A stretch of 64,000 bases of DNA from Bog-532 sp965277615 (lineage in GTDB: Bacteria; Actinomycetota; Actinomycetes; Streptosporangiales; Streptosporangiaceae), in NCBI GenBank assembly GCA_965277615.1, contig CBDIDG010000006.1:3100001-3164000 (forward strand), in the 5' to 3' direction. Positions 16,985 through 25,239 of the stretch are shown here, piece after piece (positions within the stretch are counted from its first letter, which is position 1; the number at the start of each line of letters is the position of its first letter). The notes under the pieces are model-generated. The model had not been told where the DNA came from. It worked only from the letters and a program-made list of their open reading frames with translations, and did no database searches. The position numbers were made by a program, and so were the translations under genes.

Positions 16985-18214
16985 TCAGGAGTCGGTGGTA
17001 GAGGTCAGGGACGGCTGGCCGCGGCCGAGGAAGAAGATGCCGGGGAAGCCGGAGGTCTGAAAGCCGGCGTTCGGGTTGCTGGTGAGCCGGGAGTTGTCGA
17101 TGCTCATCGTGCCGGTGTGGTCGTTGCTGACGTAGAACACCGCGCCGCCGCCCTCACGGGCGCTGTTGCCGGAGATGACGGAGCCGTCGATGGTGAGGGT
17201 GTAAGTGTCGCCGTCGTTGTAGATCGCGCCGCCGCTGCCGCCGCCGGGGGTGCCGGACTTGGCTGGGTTGGCCCCGTCGCCGATGGCCTGGTTGCCGGTC
17301 ATGATGTCGTTGAGCACGGTCCAGGAGACGCCGATGCTGCTCAGCGCCCCGCCGTTGGAGCACACCCCGCCGGTGAAGGTGCTGCTCACCACGTACACCG
17401 GCTGGTTCTGGTACTGGCTCAGGGCCCGGATCGCGGCCCCGCCGAGATCGGGACCGGAGGAGTCGCAGCGGTTGCCGGTGAACTCGGAGTTGATCACCGT
17501 GAGCTGGCCGCCGCGGTCGAAGATCGCGCCGCCGCCGCCACCGTCGTAGGTCTGGCCGGTGGAGTTGCCGTCGGCCAGGGTCAGGTTCTGCACGACCAGA
17601 TGCGGGGTGGCCTGGTCCTGGCAGTGGGAGGTGGACCAGGTCTGGGCCGGGTCGCAGGTGTCCTGGTACAGAATGCGGCGGGCACCGCCTCCGCTCAGGG
17701 TGACCTTGCCTCCGCCGTCGAGAACCACTTCGGTACTGGTGTTGCGGACCTTGGCCGTGGCCGTCATGACGATCGTCACCGGCCTGGGCCCGCAGGAGAA
17801 CGTGATCACCCCGCCGGCCGCGACCGCGGCCACCACGGCCGAGGACGTGCACCCAGCCGGGCTGCCGTCACCGATGACGTGATCGGGATGGGCCGTGCTG
17901 ACCGGCTGGCCAGCGGCCGGGACGGCGGCGATCCCGGTCCCGTAGCTGGCGGACGACGGCGACGTAGGGCTGGACGCCGCCGCTGAGGCGGTCACCGTCG
18001 GCACGTGGGCGAGGTGCGCGGTGCCCACGTTCTGCGGGTCCAGGACCGCTGCATCTTGGGACGGGTGGCCGTTCGACAGGGCCGGACGGGCCACGGCGGT
18101 CTTCCCGGACCCGGCGGCCGCTGGGGCCGATGGGCCGGAGGCGGCGCATGCGGTCACCGCGAATGCCGAGACCACGGTAAGGGTGAGCGTCGTGGCCGTC
18201 TTTCTGAGCCGCAC
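16985..18214 (-). CDS. Secreted lipoprotein with right-handed beta-helix
   Basis: About 409 aa. The N-terminus MRLRKTATTLTLTVVSAFAVTACAASG is a lipoprotein signal with lipobox VTAC. A Ser/Ala/Pro-rich linker follows, then from about residue 125 a series of short parallel-beta turns: GGGGGAIFDRGGQLTVINSE, GGALSSIG, GGGSGGAIYNDGD, EGGGAVFYVSN. This Gly-Gly-Ala-Ile/Val pattern is that of pectate-lyase-like or polymorphic-membrane-protein beta-helices. A surface-anchored polysaccharide- or adhesion-related role is plausible. GTG at 18214 and TTG at 18226 are both possible starts; neither has a good ribosome binding site. Confidence 0.75.
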   Translation of the reverse strand: MRLRKTATTLTLTVVSAFAVTACAASGPSAPAAAGSGKTAVARPALSNGHPSQDAAVLDPQNVGTAHLAHVPTVTASAAASSPTSPSSASYGTGIAAVPAAGQPVSTAHPDHVIGDGSPAGCTSSAVVAAVAAGGVITFSCGPRPVTIVMTATAKVRNTSTEVVLDGGGKVTLSGGGARRILYQDTCDPAQTWSTSHCQDQATPHLVVQNLTLADGNSTGQTYDGGGGGAIFDRGGQLTVINSEFTGNRCDSSGPDLGGAAIRALSQYQNQPVYVVSSTFTGGVCSNGGALSSIGVSWTVLNDIMTGNQAIGDGANPAKSGTPGGGSGGAIYNDGDTYTLTIDGSVISGNSAREGGGAVFYVSNDHTGTMSIDNSRLTSNPNAGFQTSGFPGIFFLGRGQPSLTSTTDS

Positions 18215-18316
18215 GGTGTTCGACAATAGCCAGGTATGGCGGGATGAGGGCGGTTTTATGGCTTAGTCGAGACGGTTTACGGCTTGGTCAGGGCCGTCTG
18301 CGGACTGGGAACGTGG

Positions 18317-18787
18317 TCAGGGCATGCGCATGCCGGGGATGGTGGGGCGGGCGTGAGCGTCGGGCTGGCTGGCCAGGATGGCGCGTAGCTCGCCGGTGGC
18401 GCTGTCGGGGTAGCGATCAAGGATCAACTCCAGGTCCAGGCGATCGGACGCGGTGGAGTAGGCGGCCAGCTCGCGGCGCAGCCGGGCCTGGCGGAGGCGG
18501 CTCTCGCGGGACTCACCGGGCAGCCACGGCGAGTACAGGAGGAACAGCAGGCCGGGGAGGAGCATGACGTGGCCGGGGACGTTGCGCAGGATGAGGGCGG
18601 TGATGATGAGCCCGGCGCCGATCACGGCCGATCGCCAGCGGGGGTTGCCGACCAGCCGCGTCAGGCCGAGGACGGCCAGGAGGACACCGGTCCGGACAGC
18701 CTGGCGCAGACGTCCGGGGCGGCGGGATGGCAGACCGAATAGGGCTGGGTCCGTGGACGAACTCCACACCACGCGGCTTTTTCGCAT
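18317..18787 (-). CDS. Small membrane protein, unknown function
   Basis: 156 aa. A basic N-terminus is followed by a weakly hydrophobic segment (AVRTGVLLAVLGLTRLVG) and a longer hairpin of two membrane helices (SAVIGAGLIITALIL, then VMLLPGLLFLLYSPWLPG). A soluble helical tail follows (RLRQARLRRELAAYSTASDRLDLELILDRYPD). I do not recognise the family. The tail's charged helices suggest an interaction surface on the cytoplasmic side. Confidence 0.6.
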   Translation of the reverse strand: MRKSRVVWSSSTDPALFGLPSRRPGRLRQAVRTGVLLAVLGLTRLVGNPRWRSAVIGAGLIITALILRNVPGHVMLLPGLLFLLYSPWLPGESRESRLRQARLRRELAAYSTASDRLDLELILDRYPDSATGELRAILASQPDAHARPTIPGMRMP

Positions 18788-18939
18788 CGCAGCCTCCGGC
18801 GACCGGGCCCGTGTTCTGCGTGGTTTTCATCGTACGCCGCGCGCGCCGGTTTGACCCGGGCGTGACGTCGAGGAATGTTTGGACGCTGATCACTAGAGAT
18901 AGGAGAGGCCAGGTTGACCTGGTTCGTCAGGAGGTGCAC

Positions 18940-19218
18940 GTGGTGACAGGAAATGTGCTGGACCGGGGCCAGGCGGCTCAGGTGGCCCAGCGGCTCGAGC
19001 ATGACAACCCCGACTGGATGGTCATGTACGGCTCCTACAGCCGGGAGTTCGTGGCGTTCCCGGTGTACCCGGACGCCCCGGACAACAGCTACTGCAGCGC
19101 CAAGGACCCGGCGGCGCTGGACGGTCACATCCGCGAAACGGAGCGGCGCCACGGGCGCGTCAGGTTAATCCGGTCGCGTCGCCGCGCGGGCGTTCGCCCG
19201 GCCGGGCGGACCGCGTAA
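18940..19218 (+). CDS. Small hypothetical protein (about 92 aa)
   Basis: GTG at 18940 follows AGGAGG by five bases, the best ribosome binding site nearby, so the much longer open frame from 18727 is not used. The core is LEHDNPDWMVMYGSYSREFVAFPVYP, with a tail rich in Arg. Short actinobacterial proteins of this kind (about 70-90 aa, WMVxYG..SR.F.AFP) are common, but their function is unknown to me. It lies ten bases upstream of the alpha/beta hydrolase gene and may be its operon partner. Confidence 0.6.
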   Translation: MVTGNVLDRGQAAQVAQRLEHDNPDWMVMYGSYSREFVAFPVYPDAPDNSYCSAKDPAALDGHIRETERRHGRVRLIRSRRRAGVRPAGRTA

Positions 19219-19227
19219 GGTTCCCGT

Positions 19228-20010
19228 GTGGCGGACAGTGTGGTGCGGCGCTTCCAGGGCCGGGACGGGCTGGAGTTGGCCTACCAGGAGGTAGGAGCGG
19301 GTCGGACGCTGATCCTGCTGCACGGTTTCACCGGGACGGCCAAGGCTTCCTGGGTGGATTCCGGATTGGCGGAGCGGCTCGCCGGGCTCGGCTACCAAGT
19401 CGTGCTACCGGATATGCGAGCGCACGGAGACAGCGCCAAGCCGCACGACGCCGCCTCCTACCCGCCGGACGTGCTGGCCGACGACGGTCTCGCGCTGATC
19501 GAGCAGCTCGGGGTGACCGATTACGACCTGGCTGGGTACTCGCTCGGTGGGCGGACGGTCGCCCGGATGCTGGCCCGGGGCGCAAGCCCGCGCCGGGCGA
19601 TCGTGGCCGGGCAGGGGCTGGAAGCGATCCTGCACACCGAGGGCCGAGGTGGCCGGCTGCGCCACATCCTGAGCAACTTCGGGACGTTCACGCCGGGCTC
19701 GCCGGAACAGGCCATGGAGGACTGGATCACGGCCAGTGGCGGCGATCCGGCCGCGCTGGTCCGGGTGCTGGACACGTTCGTGGACACCCCGCAGGAGGCG
19801 CTGGCCGCGGTCACGGTGCCGACGTTGGTCCTGACCGGCGCCGACGACGGCCACAACGAGACGGCCGCGGCCCTGGCCAGCACCCTGCAGCGGGGCCGGT
19901 ACGTGATGCTGCCCGGCGACCACTTCACCGCGGTCAGCTCCCCGCAGTTCGAGGTAGCGGTCATTGCATTTTTGGCCGACCGTTATCCCATCGGCGAGCG
20001 CCGGGACTGA
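19228..20010 (+). CDS. Alpha/beta hydrolase
   Basis: 260 aa. The oxyanion-hole motif HGFTG (about residues 31-35), the nucleophile elbow GYSLGG (about 107-112) and the C-terminal catalytic His in PGDHFTAV form a complete hydrolase set, with the acid likely in TGADDGH. The fold and length match soluble esterase/epoxide-hydrolase-like enzymes. The substrate cannot be read from sequence. GTG at 19228 starts ten bases after the preceding small gene, suggesting co-transcription. Confidence 0.85.
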   Translation: MADSVVRRFQGRDGLELAYQEVGAGRTLILLHGFTGTAKASWVDSGLAERLAGLGYQVVLPDMRAHGDSAKPHDAASYPPDVLADDGLALIEQLGVTDYDLAGYSLGGRTVARMLARGASPRRAIVAGQGLEAILHTEGRGGRLRHILSNFGTFTPGSPEQAMEDWITASGGDPAALVRVLDTFVDTPQEALAAVTVPTLVLTGADDGHNETAAALASTLQRGRYVMLPGDHFTAVSSPQFEVAVIAFLADRYPIGERRD

Positions 20011-20084
20011 ACGGCTCGGCCGGTAGCTGGCCTGGCCGGTAGCTGGCCTGGCCCGGGGCTGGCGCGGTCAGCAGTTTGGACTGG

Positions 20085-20564
20085 TCAGTCGCTGGGCTGC
20101 TCGACCAGCTGGGCCAGGTACAGCTGCTCGCCCAGGGTCTCGACCAGGCGGAGCTGGGTCTCCAGGTAGTCGATGTGCCCCTCTTCGTCGGCCAGGATGG
20201 CCTCGAAAAGCTTGGCGCTGGTGATGTCGGAGACGCTGCGCATGTACTCGGCGCCGCGGCGCAGGCGGTCGACCGCCTCGACCTCCACGGCCATGTCTGA
20301 CTCGATCATCTGCGTGATCGTCTGGCCGATGCGCAGCGGGAACAGCCGCTGATAGTTGGGCAGCCCGTCCAGGAACAGGATGCGATCGGTGAGTACCTCG
20401 GCATGCCGCATCTCATCGATCGATTCCGCCCGGGTGTGCCGGGCCAGCTTCAGCCAGCCGAAGTTCTCCTGCATCTTGGCGTGCAGGAAGTACTGATTGA
20501 TGGCCGTGAGTTCGGCGCTGAGCTGCTCGTTCAGGAATTCCAGGACCCGCTTGTCGCCGCGCAT
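20085..20564 (-). CDS. Bacterioferritin
   Basis: 159 aa, the normal length. Four-helix ferritin with diiron ligands in ELTAINQYFLH, ESIDEMRHAE and DEEGHIDYLE. Met52 in DEMRHAE is the inter-subunit haem ligand of haem-containing bacterioferritins and is kept. It stores iron as a 24-mer in the cytoplasm. The gene follows bfd in the same direction (62 bp apart), and a DtxR/IdeR-type box lies upstream of bfd. Storage genes are often activated by IdeR when iron is plentiful; whether transcription starts before bfd or in the gap is not visible. Confidence 0.95.
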   Translation of the reverse strand: MRGDKRVLEFLNEQLSAELTAINQYFLHAKMQENFGWLKLARHTRAESIDEMRHAEVLTDRILFLDGLPNYQRLFPLRIGQTITQMIESDMAVEVEAVDRLRRGAEYMRSVSDITSAKLFEAILADEEGHIDYLETQLRLVETLGEQLYLAQLVEQPSD

Positions 20565-20626
20565 TCGCCCAGCCTAGTGAACGGACCGAGTCCGTGGTGG
20601 GCAATGACGCACGGCAGCGACCCAGG

Positions 20627-20818
20627 TCAGGCGACGCGAAGGGTAGCGAGCGGGCAGCCCACCCGTCCCTCGATCAGTCCTTCGAGACGATCATGGCAGG
20701 TGCCGCAGCCGGTGCCGGCGTAGGTGGCGTCCGAGACGGCGTCCACCGTGTGGGCTCCTTCATCGATCGCCGCGTGCACTTCGTCTACGGTCACGGCGCA
20801 GCAGATGCAGGCGAACAC
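20627..20818 (-). CDS. Bacterioferritin-associated ferredoxin
   Basis: 63 aa BFD-type [2Fe-2S] protein. Cys4, Cys6, Cys38 and Cys41 occupy exactly the cluster-ligand positions of E. coli Bfd (MFACICCAVT and TGCGTCHD). It delivers electrons to bacterioferritin to release stored iron. The strict pairing with bfr just downstream supports the call. The start ATG lies 49 bp from a near-perfect DtxR/IdeR box. Confidence 0.92.
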   Translation of the reverse strand: MFACICCAVTVDEVHAAIDEGAHTVDAVSDATYAGTGCGTCHDRLEGLIEGRVGCPLATLRVA

Positions 20819-20866
20819 GTCGGTGGCCCAGTCCTCTCCCAGTCTGGCCCTCCCGGGCCGCGAAGC

Positions 20867-20885
20867 TATGGTTAGGCTAACCTAA
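20867..20885. promoter_or_regulatory. DtxR/IdeR iron box upstream of bfd
   Basis: TATGGTTAGGCTAACCTAA matches the 19-bp DtxR/IdeR consensus at 17 of 19 positions, with the full inner palindrome. It lies 49 bp upstream of the bfd start and overlaps the last codons and stop of the upstream DUF1206 gene. Iron-dependent control of bfd-bfr is expected from the family; the direction of the effect is not shown by sequence. Confidence 0.85.
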
Positions 20886-21825
20886 CTTCGCGCGTAGGGG
20901 AAGGGTGCGAGGGGGAAGATGCCGACGGGGCAGAGCCCGGAGCGGATGAGCCCGGCGAGGAATCCTGGGGCTGGACGCGGCGCCAGCGGGCCTCGCAGCA
21001 GGAGAAGGCGCCGAACATGATCAGGCCGATGGCCACCACCAGCAGCAGCCACGGGCCGAGAGGGGTGCGGGTCAAGGCCCGCAGCGCGGTGTCGAGTCCC
21101 TTGGCCTGCTGGGGCTGAGCCTTGGCAGCGGCGAGGATGAGGAAGATCCCGGCGACGACGAATGTCGCGCCGCGGGCGACTCCACCCAGTCGGCCCAGCC
21201 AGGTCACGACCGTCCGCGTGCGCGGGCTCATCTCGTCGGTGTTCAGCTTCTTCAGGAACCGTGACCGTGCGGCTGAGTAGGCCAGGGCCAGCCCACCCCC
21301 GGCCAGCGCCACCCCCACGATGATCACCGCCACCCGGCCACCGGGGTGGCGCATTACGGTCGCGGTCAGGTCGACGGACTGCTGGTCGCTGGACTTCGGC
21401 GCGCCCAGGCCGACGGCGTACTTGAGGACCCCGAACGTGATGAAGCCGTAGACCAGCGCCCGGCCCAGGGCGGCCAGCCGCTCCGTTGCTTTGTCCTCAC
21501 CGGACCCCGCAACGCCGTAGATCGCTTCGGTCACGCGCCACAGGCACATCCCGGCGAAGCCGATCACCAGCAGCCACAGCGCTACCTCGCCGGCCGGATT
21601 GCGGCCCAGCAGGCGCAGCGCACCGGTCTGGTCGGCCTGGTGACTGGATTGACCGAAGGCGACCTGGATCGCGATCCAGCCGATGATCAGGTAGAGCACG
21701 CCTCGCGCGGTCAGCCCGGCTCGGGCCAGCCAGCGCAGAGCCGGGCTGTGCGCGGCCTGGCGGCCTGCGGCCTTGCCCTTGCGGCCAGCTCGGCGGGTGT
21801 CGCGGCGCGCGGCTGAAGTGGTCAT
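20872..21825 (-). CDS. DUF1206 integral membrane protein
   Basis: 317 aa with six predicted membrane helices arranged as three repeated pairs (ARAGLTARGVLYLIIGWIA; GRALVYGFITFGVLKYAVG; GRLGGVARGATFVVAGIFL), the DUF1206 pattern. The C-terminal 45 residues are Ser/Pro-rich. ATG at 21825 follows GGGAGGAACC; an upstream start six codons earlier is less likely. Transport or envelope function is unknown for the family. Its 3' end carries the iron box of the downstream bfd gene. Confidence 0.85.
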   Translation of the reverse strand: MTTSAARRDTRRAGRKGKAAGRQAAHSPALRWLARAGLTARGVLYLIIGWIAIQVAFGQSSHQADQTGALRLLGRNPAGEVALWLLVIGFAGMCLWRVTEAIYGVAGSGEDKATERLAALGRALVYGFITFGVLKYAVGLGAPKSSDQQSVDLTATVMRHPGGRVAVIIVGVALAGGGLALAYSAARSRFLKKLNTDEMSPRTRTVVTWLGRLGGVARGATFVVAGIFLILAAAKAQPQQAKGLDTALRALTRTPLGPWLLLVVAIGLIMFGAFSCCEARWRRVQPQDSSPGSSAPGSAPSASSPSHPSPTREVRLA

Positions 21826-21906
21826 GGTTCCTCCCGGAGACATCGCCGGGGTGCCCCAGGGGACGAAAGGTAAACGATTCGGGGCCGGGCGGGTTCGGGT
21901 CGCGGG

Positions 21907-22016
21907 GTGACGAGTGGCGGAGGTGACGCGAGCAGCTCGAGGGACGCGAGTGGCGGGGGAGGCGAGTGGCCCGGGGGGACGCGAGTGGCGAGAGTGATGG
22001 GTGGCCCGAGTGGCGG
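21907..22016. repeat. Degenerate GACGCGAGTGGCG repeats
   Basis: The gap upstream of the DUF1206 gene contains five to six imperfect copies of an approximately 18-bp unit built on GACGCGAGTGGCG. Copies have indels and are GC-skewed. No gene is visible in this gap. Confidence 0.4.
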
Positions 22017-22035
22017 CTGATCCGGTGCGCCCGGG

Positions 22036-22734
22036 TCAGCCGGCGGCGCCGAGGGTGGCGGCGGTCTCGGACAAGCGGCCGGGGTAGAAGGTGCGGGCCG
22101 CGTCGATGAGCTCGTCCAGTCCGGGCCACCACGGGCCGTGGCGCAGCGCGCCGAGAGCCTGCAGCACGCCGGCGGCCTGCTCCGCGGGCTCGGCGGCGGG
22201 CACGAAGGCCACCCGGTGCGGGCGGGTAGCCCGCAGCGGGCCCAGGTAGAAGTCCTGCTCCAGCTGACTGGACGGGTCGGCTGGGGCCGGGTCCACGGTG
22301 CCGCCCGGGACGCCAGCCGCGGAGATGCCCGCGGTGGCGCGCGCGGTGACCAGGTAGTAGTCGGGCAGCTCGAACCGGCCGGCCCGCCAGGCGGTCAGGG
22401 CGGCCGACGCCTCCTGTTCGAAGCGGCCGGGGCCCTGCGGCTGGGCCAGGTCCCACATGGCCCGCCAGCCGTCGGCCACCGCGGCCAGCGGATCGGCCGT
22501 GACCAGCGCGTAGGCCGAGGGGGCGCTGGCGGCCCGGCGGAGCGCGTCGGCCGCGGCGGCCAGGCGCTGGGGGCCGCCGGCCCCGCTGGCACCACCTATC
22601 CCGCTAGCATCGTCGGACGCGTCCGGCTCGGCCGGGCGGACCAGCGTGACGTTCATCGACCGGCCCACGGTGCTGAGCACCTCGGCCGGGACCGGGCTGG
22701 CCAGCACGATCACCGTGCAGGAGTTGTGTCGCAT
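22036..22734 (-). CDS. Hypothetical protein (232 aa)
   Basis: I do not recognise a family. The N-terminus (SCTVIVLASPVPAEVLSTV) looks like the first strand of an alpha/beta fold. An Ala/Gly-rich helix follows, and a charged C half contains YYLVTARATAG and HRVAFVPAAEPAEQAAGVLQAL. There is no signal peptide or membrane segment. Third-position GC is high, as in neighbours, so it is probably a real cytoplasmic protein. It is divergent from purU across about 105 bp. Confidence 0.6.
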   Translation of the reverse strand: MRHNSCTVIVLASPVPAEVLSTVGRSMNVTLVRPAEPDASDDASGIGGASGAGGPQRLAAAADALRRAASAPSAYALVTADPLAAVADGWRAMWDLAQPQGPGRFEQEASAALTAWRAGRFELPDYYLVTARATAGISAAGVPGGTVDPAPADPSSQLEQDFYLGPLRATRPHRVAFVPAAEPAEQAAGVLQALGALRHGPWWPGLDELIDAARTFYPGRLSETAATLGAAG

Positions 22735-22839
22735 CGGTTCGATCGTAGCTCCGGGCGATCAGCGCGCCGCGGGGACGTTGGCGCGGACCGCACCGGCGGC
22801 GAGGTTAAGCTGCACCTTTACAGGTCCGGGGAGGCTGAT

Positions 22840-23706
22840 GTGACCGGGGCGCAGGACTACGCGTCGCTGATCGTGCAGGGCAAGGACCGGCCGGGGATCG
22901 TGGCCGCGGTGACGGCGGTACTGGCCGGGTTCGGGGCAAACATCGTCTCCCTGGACCAGTACTCCGACGACCCGCAGGGCGGGGCGTTCTTCCAGCGCAC
23001 TGTGTTCGGGCTGGAGCACCTGTCGGCCCTGTTGCCGGAGGTGGAAAAGCAGCTGGCCGAGACGCTGGCGGCCGGGTTCGAGCTGGAGTTCCGGCTGCGG
23101 GACCTGTCGGTGCCACAGCGGGTGGCCATCTTCGCCTCCCGCGACGATCACTGCCTGCTCGACCTGCTGTGGCGGCACCGCCGCGGTGAGCTGCCGATCA
23201 GCGTATCGATGGTCATCTCCAACCACTCCGACACCGCCGGCGAGGTCCGCAGCTTCGGGGTGCCGTTCTTTCACGTACCGTCGGCCGGCCCGGACAAGTC
23301 CGCCGCCGAAGCCGAGCACCTGCGGCTGCTGCAGGGCAACGTGGACTTCATCGTGCTGGCCCGCTACATGCAGATCCTGTCGGGCGACTTCATCACCCGG
23401 ATCAACGTCCCGATCATCAACATCCACCACTCGTTCCTGCCCGCGTTCATCGGAGCCGGCCCCTACACCAGGGCGCGCGAACGCGGGGTGAAGCTGATCG
23501 GGGCCACTGCCCACTACGTCACCGAGGATCTGGACGATGGCCCGATCATCGAGCAGGACGTGGTCCGGGCCACCCACGCCGACTCCGTGTCCGACCTGCA
23601 GCGTCGCGGCGCCGACGTCGAGCGGACCGTGCTGGCCCGCGCCGTCCGCTGGCACAGCGAGGACCGTGTCCTGCGCCACGGCAAGCACACCATCGTCTTC
23701 GCCTGA
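22840..23706 (+). CDS. Formyltetrahydrofolate deformylase
   Basis: 288 aa. The N-terminal ACT domain (SLIVQGKDRPGIVAAVTAVL, residues 7-26) is followed by the formyltransferase-fold catalytic domain with NIHHSFLPAFIGAGPY and the DDGPIIEQDV active-site loop. It hydrolyses 10-formyl-THF to formate and THF, supplying formate for purine synthesis and balancing one-carbon units. GGGGAGG precedes the GTG at 22840; the longer frame upstream is not coding. Length and order match PurU. Confidence 0.93.
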   Translation: MTGAQDYASLIVQGKDRPGIVAAVTAVLAGFGANIVSLDQYSDDPQGGAFFQRTVFGLEHLSALLPEVEKQLAETLAAGFELEFRLRDLSVPQRVAIFASRDDHCLLDLLWRHRRGELPISVSMVISNHSDTAGEVRSFGVPFFHVPSAGPDKSAAEAEHLRLLQGNVDFIVLARYMQILSGDFITRINVPIINIHHSFLPAFIGAGPYTRARERGVKLIGATAHYVTEDLDDGPIIEQDVVRATHADSVSDLQRRGADVERTVLARAVRWHSEDRVLRHGKHTIVFA

Positions 23707-23757
23707 CTGAGGGGTAGGAGCGGGCGTCTCGCCTGACTCAGGACTGGGCGGCAGAGC

Positions 23758-25239
23758 TCAGCCGGGGAAGGGGCGGTAGCCGAACTTGACCGCCCGGGCC
23801 GGGCGGAAGCCCCCGGCGCCCAGGGCACCACCCACGGGCAAGTCGACCGGGTCAACCCCGACGCCGAGCAGGGTGCGGGTCACGCCCTGGGCCGCATCGA
23901 GCAGGTCATCCAGGGCCCGGCTCAGGTGCGCGCCGGTCACCGCGTGCAGCTCGGGGTCCTCGTGCAGGGCTTCGAGGACGCTGCGCCGGATCAGTTCCTT
24001 GAGGAAGGACGCGGTGGTGCCGTCGGTGCGCTCCACCGCGGTGGCCACGTCGTCGGCGGTCAGCGTGAGCGGGACGCCGCGGCCGTAGAGGGTGAGCAGG
24101 CGTTCGCGGGCCGGGGCGTCGGGCAGGCTGATCTCCACCGCGACGTCGACCCGGCCGGGGCGGGCCGCCAGCGCGGGCTCCAGCAGGTCGGCCCGGTTGG
24201 TGGTGAGCAGGAACAGCAGGTCCGCGTCCGGGGCGGCGCCGTCCATGGCGTCGAGCAGGTCGAACAGCACCGGGCTGGAGGCCGGCCCGCGGGACCGTTC
24301 CTCGGCCACCAGATCGACGTCTTCCAGCACGACGACCGCGGGCAGCAGGGCCCGGGCCAGCTCGGTGATCGCCCCCACCGCGACCAGGGCCCGCCCGGTC
24401 AGCACCAGCCGGGTGTAGCCGGTCATCTGGCCCAGCAGGTACCGGGTGGTGTGGGTCTTGCCGGTGCCGGGCGGCCCGTACAGCAGCAGGCCGCGCTTGA
24501 GGTGCTGCCCGGCGGCCAGCAGCGCCGCCCGGTGGGCCGCGACCCCGAGCGCGTGCCGTTCGATCCGGGTCAGCACGGCGTCCGGCAGCACCACGTCGTC
24601 CCGGCTCAGCCGCTGCGGGCTGGCGAAGGTCAGGCTGACCCCGCCCATCTGCTCTAGCGTCACCTCGAGCAGGTGGCCGCGGTAGACGTTGAGCTCAGAC
24701 CGGAGCCGGTCCAGCTCGGCCAGCAGGTCCTGGGCCTGGCCGACCGGCAGGCCCGCCACCTCGACCGACAGGTTGGGCTGATGCTCGCCCGGGCCCTGGA
24801 TCATGACCACGTAACGGCCGTGGGAGTCGGTGACCAGCAACAGTGCCAGCCGCAGGCAGGCCAGCGTGGACCCGGGGCCGTTGGGCAGGTCGGCCAGCGC
24901 GGGCGCGGTCAGCTGCAGCGGCGGCATCCCCTCCCCCGCGACCAGCTGCTGCAGTGACAGTCCGCCGTAGTGCGGCGGCAGCGCGATCCCCTGCACCTCG
25001 ACCGCCCGGCCGTCGGCCGCGGACCAGGCGTTGACCGCGGCCTGCAGGTTGACGTGCTCGAACCGGGGCAGCTCCCGCGCCACCACCGAACGGTGGCCGC
25101 CTTCGGTCCCCAGGTGGTCGCGGACCAGCTGGGAGACCTCGTGGCCGGGGCCGTCACCGGCGGACGACTGCACCCAGTCCAGGAACCGCCGGAACGCCAC
25201 CGCGAAGTCGGTCACCTGCGGGTCGGGCGGGCTGGTCAT
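23758..25239 (-). CDS. AAA-family ATPase
   Basis: 493 aa. A variable N-terminal region of about 230 residues precedes one AAA module with Walker A GPPGTGKTHT (about residues 256-265), Walker B VVVLEDVDLV (about 306-315), sensor-1 LLTTNRAD and an arginine-finger region AARPGRVDVAVEI. It resembles ClpX/FtsH/CDC48-like single-module ATPases of actinobacteria with unknown clients. Its start overlaps the stop of the esterase gene (ATGA), so the two are translationally coupled. Confidence 0.85.
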   Translation of the reverse strand: MTSPPDPQVTDFAVAFRRFLDWVQSSAGDGPGHEVSQLVRDHLGTEGGHRSVVARELPRFEHVNLQAAVNAWSAADGRAVEVQGIALPPHYGGLSLQQLVAGEGMPPLQLTAPALADLPNGPGSTLACLRLALLLVTDSHGRYVVMIQGPGEHQPNLSVEVAGLPVGQAQDLLAELDRLRSELNVYRGHLLEVTLEQMGGVSLTFASPQRLSRDDVVLPDAVLTRIERHALGVAAHRAALLAAGQHLKRGLLLYGPPGTGKTHTTRYLLGQMTGYTRLVLTGRALVAVGAITELARALLPAVVVLEDVDLVAEERSRGPASSPVLFDLLDAMDGAAPDADLLFLLTTNRADLLEPALAARPGRVDVAVEISLPDAPARERLLTLYGRGVPLTLTADDVATAVERTDGTTASFLKELIRRSVLEALHEDPELHAVTGAHLSRALDDLLDAAQGVTRTLLGVGVDPVDLPVGGALGAGGFRPARAVKFGYRPFPG

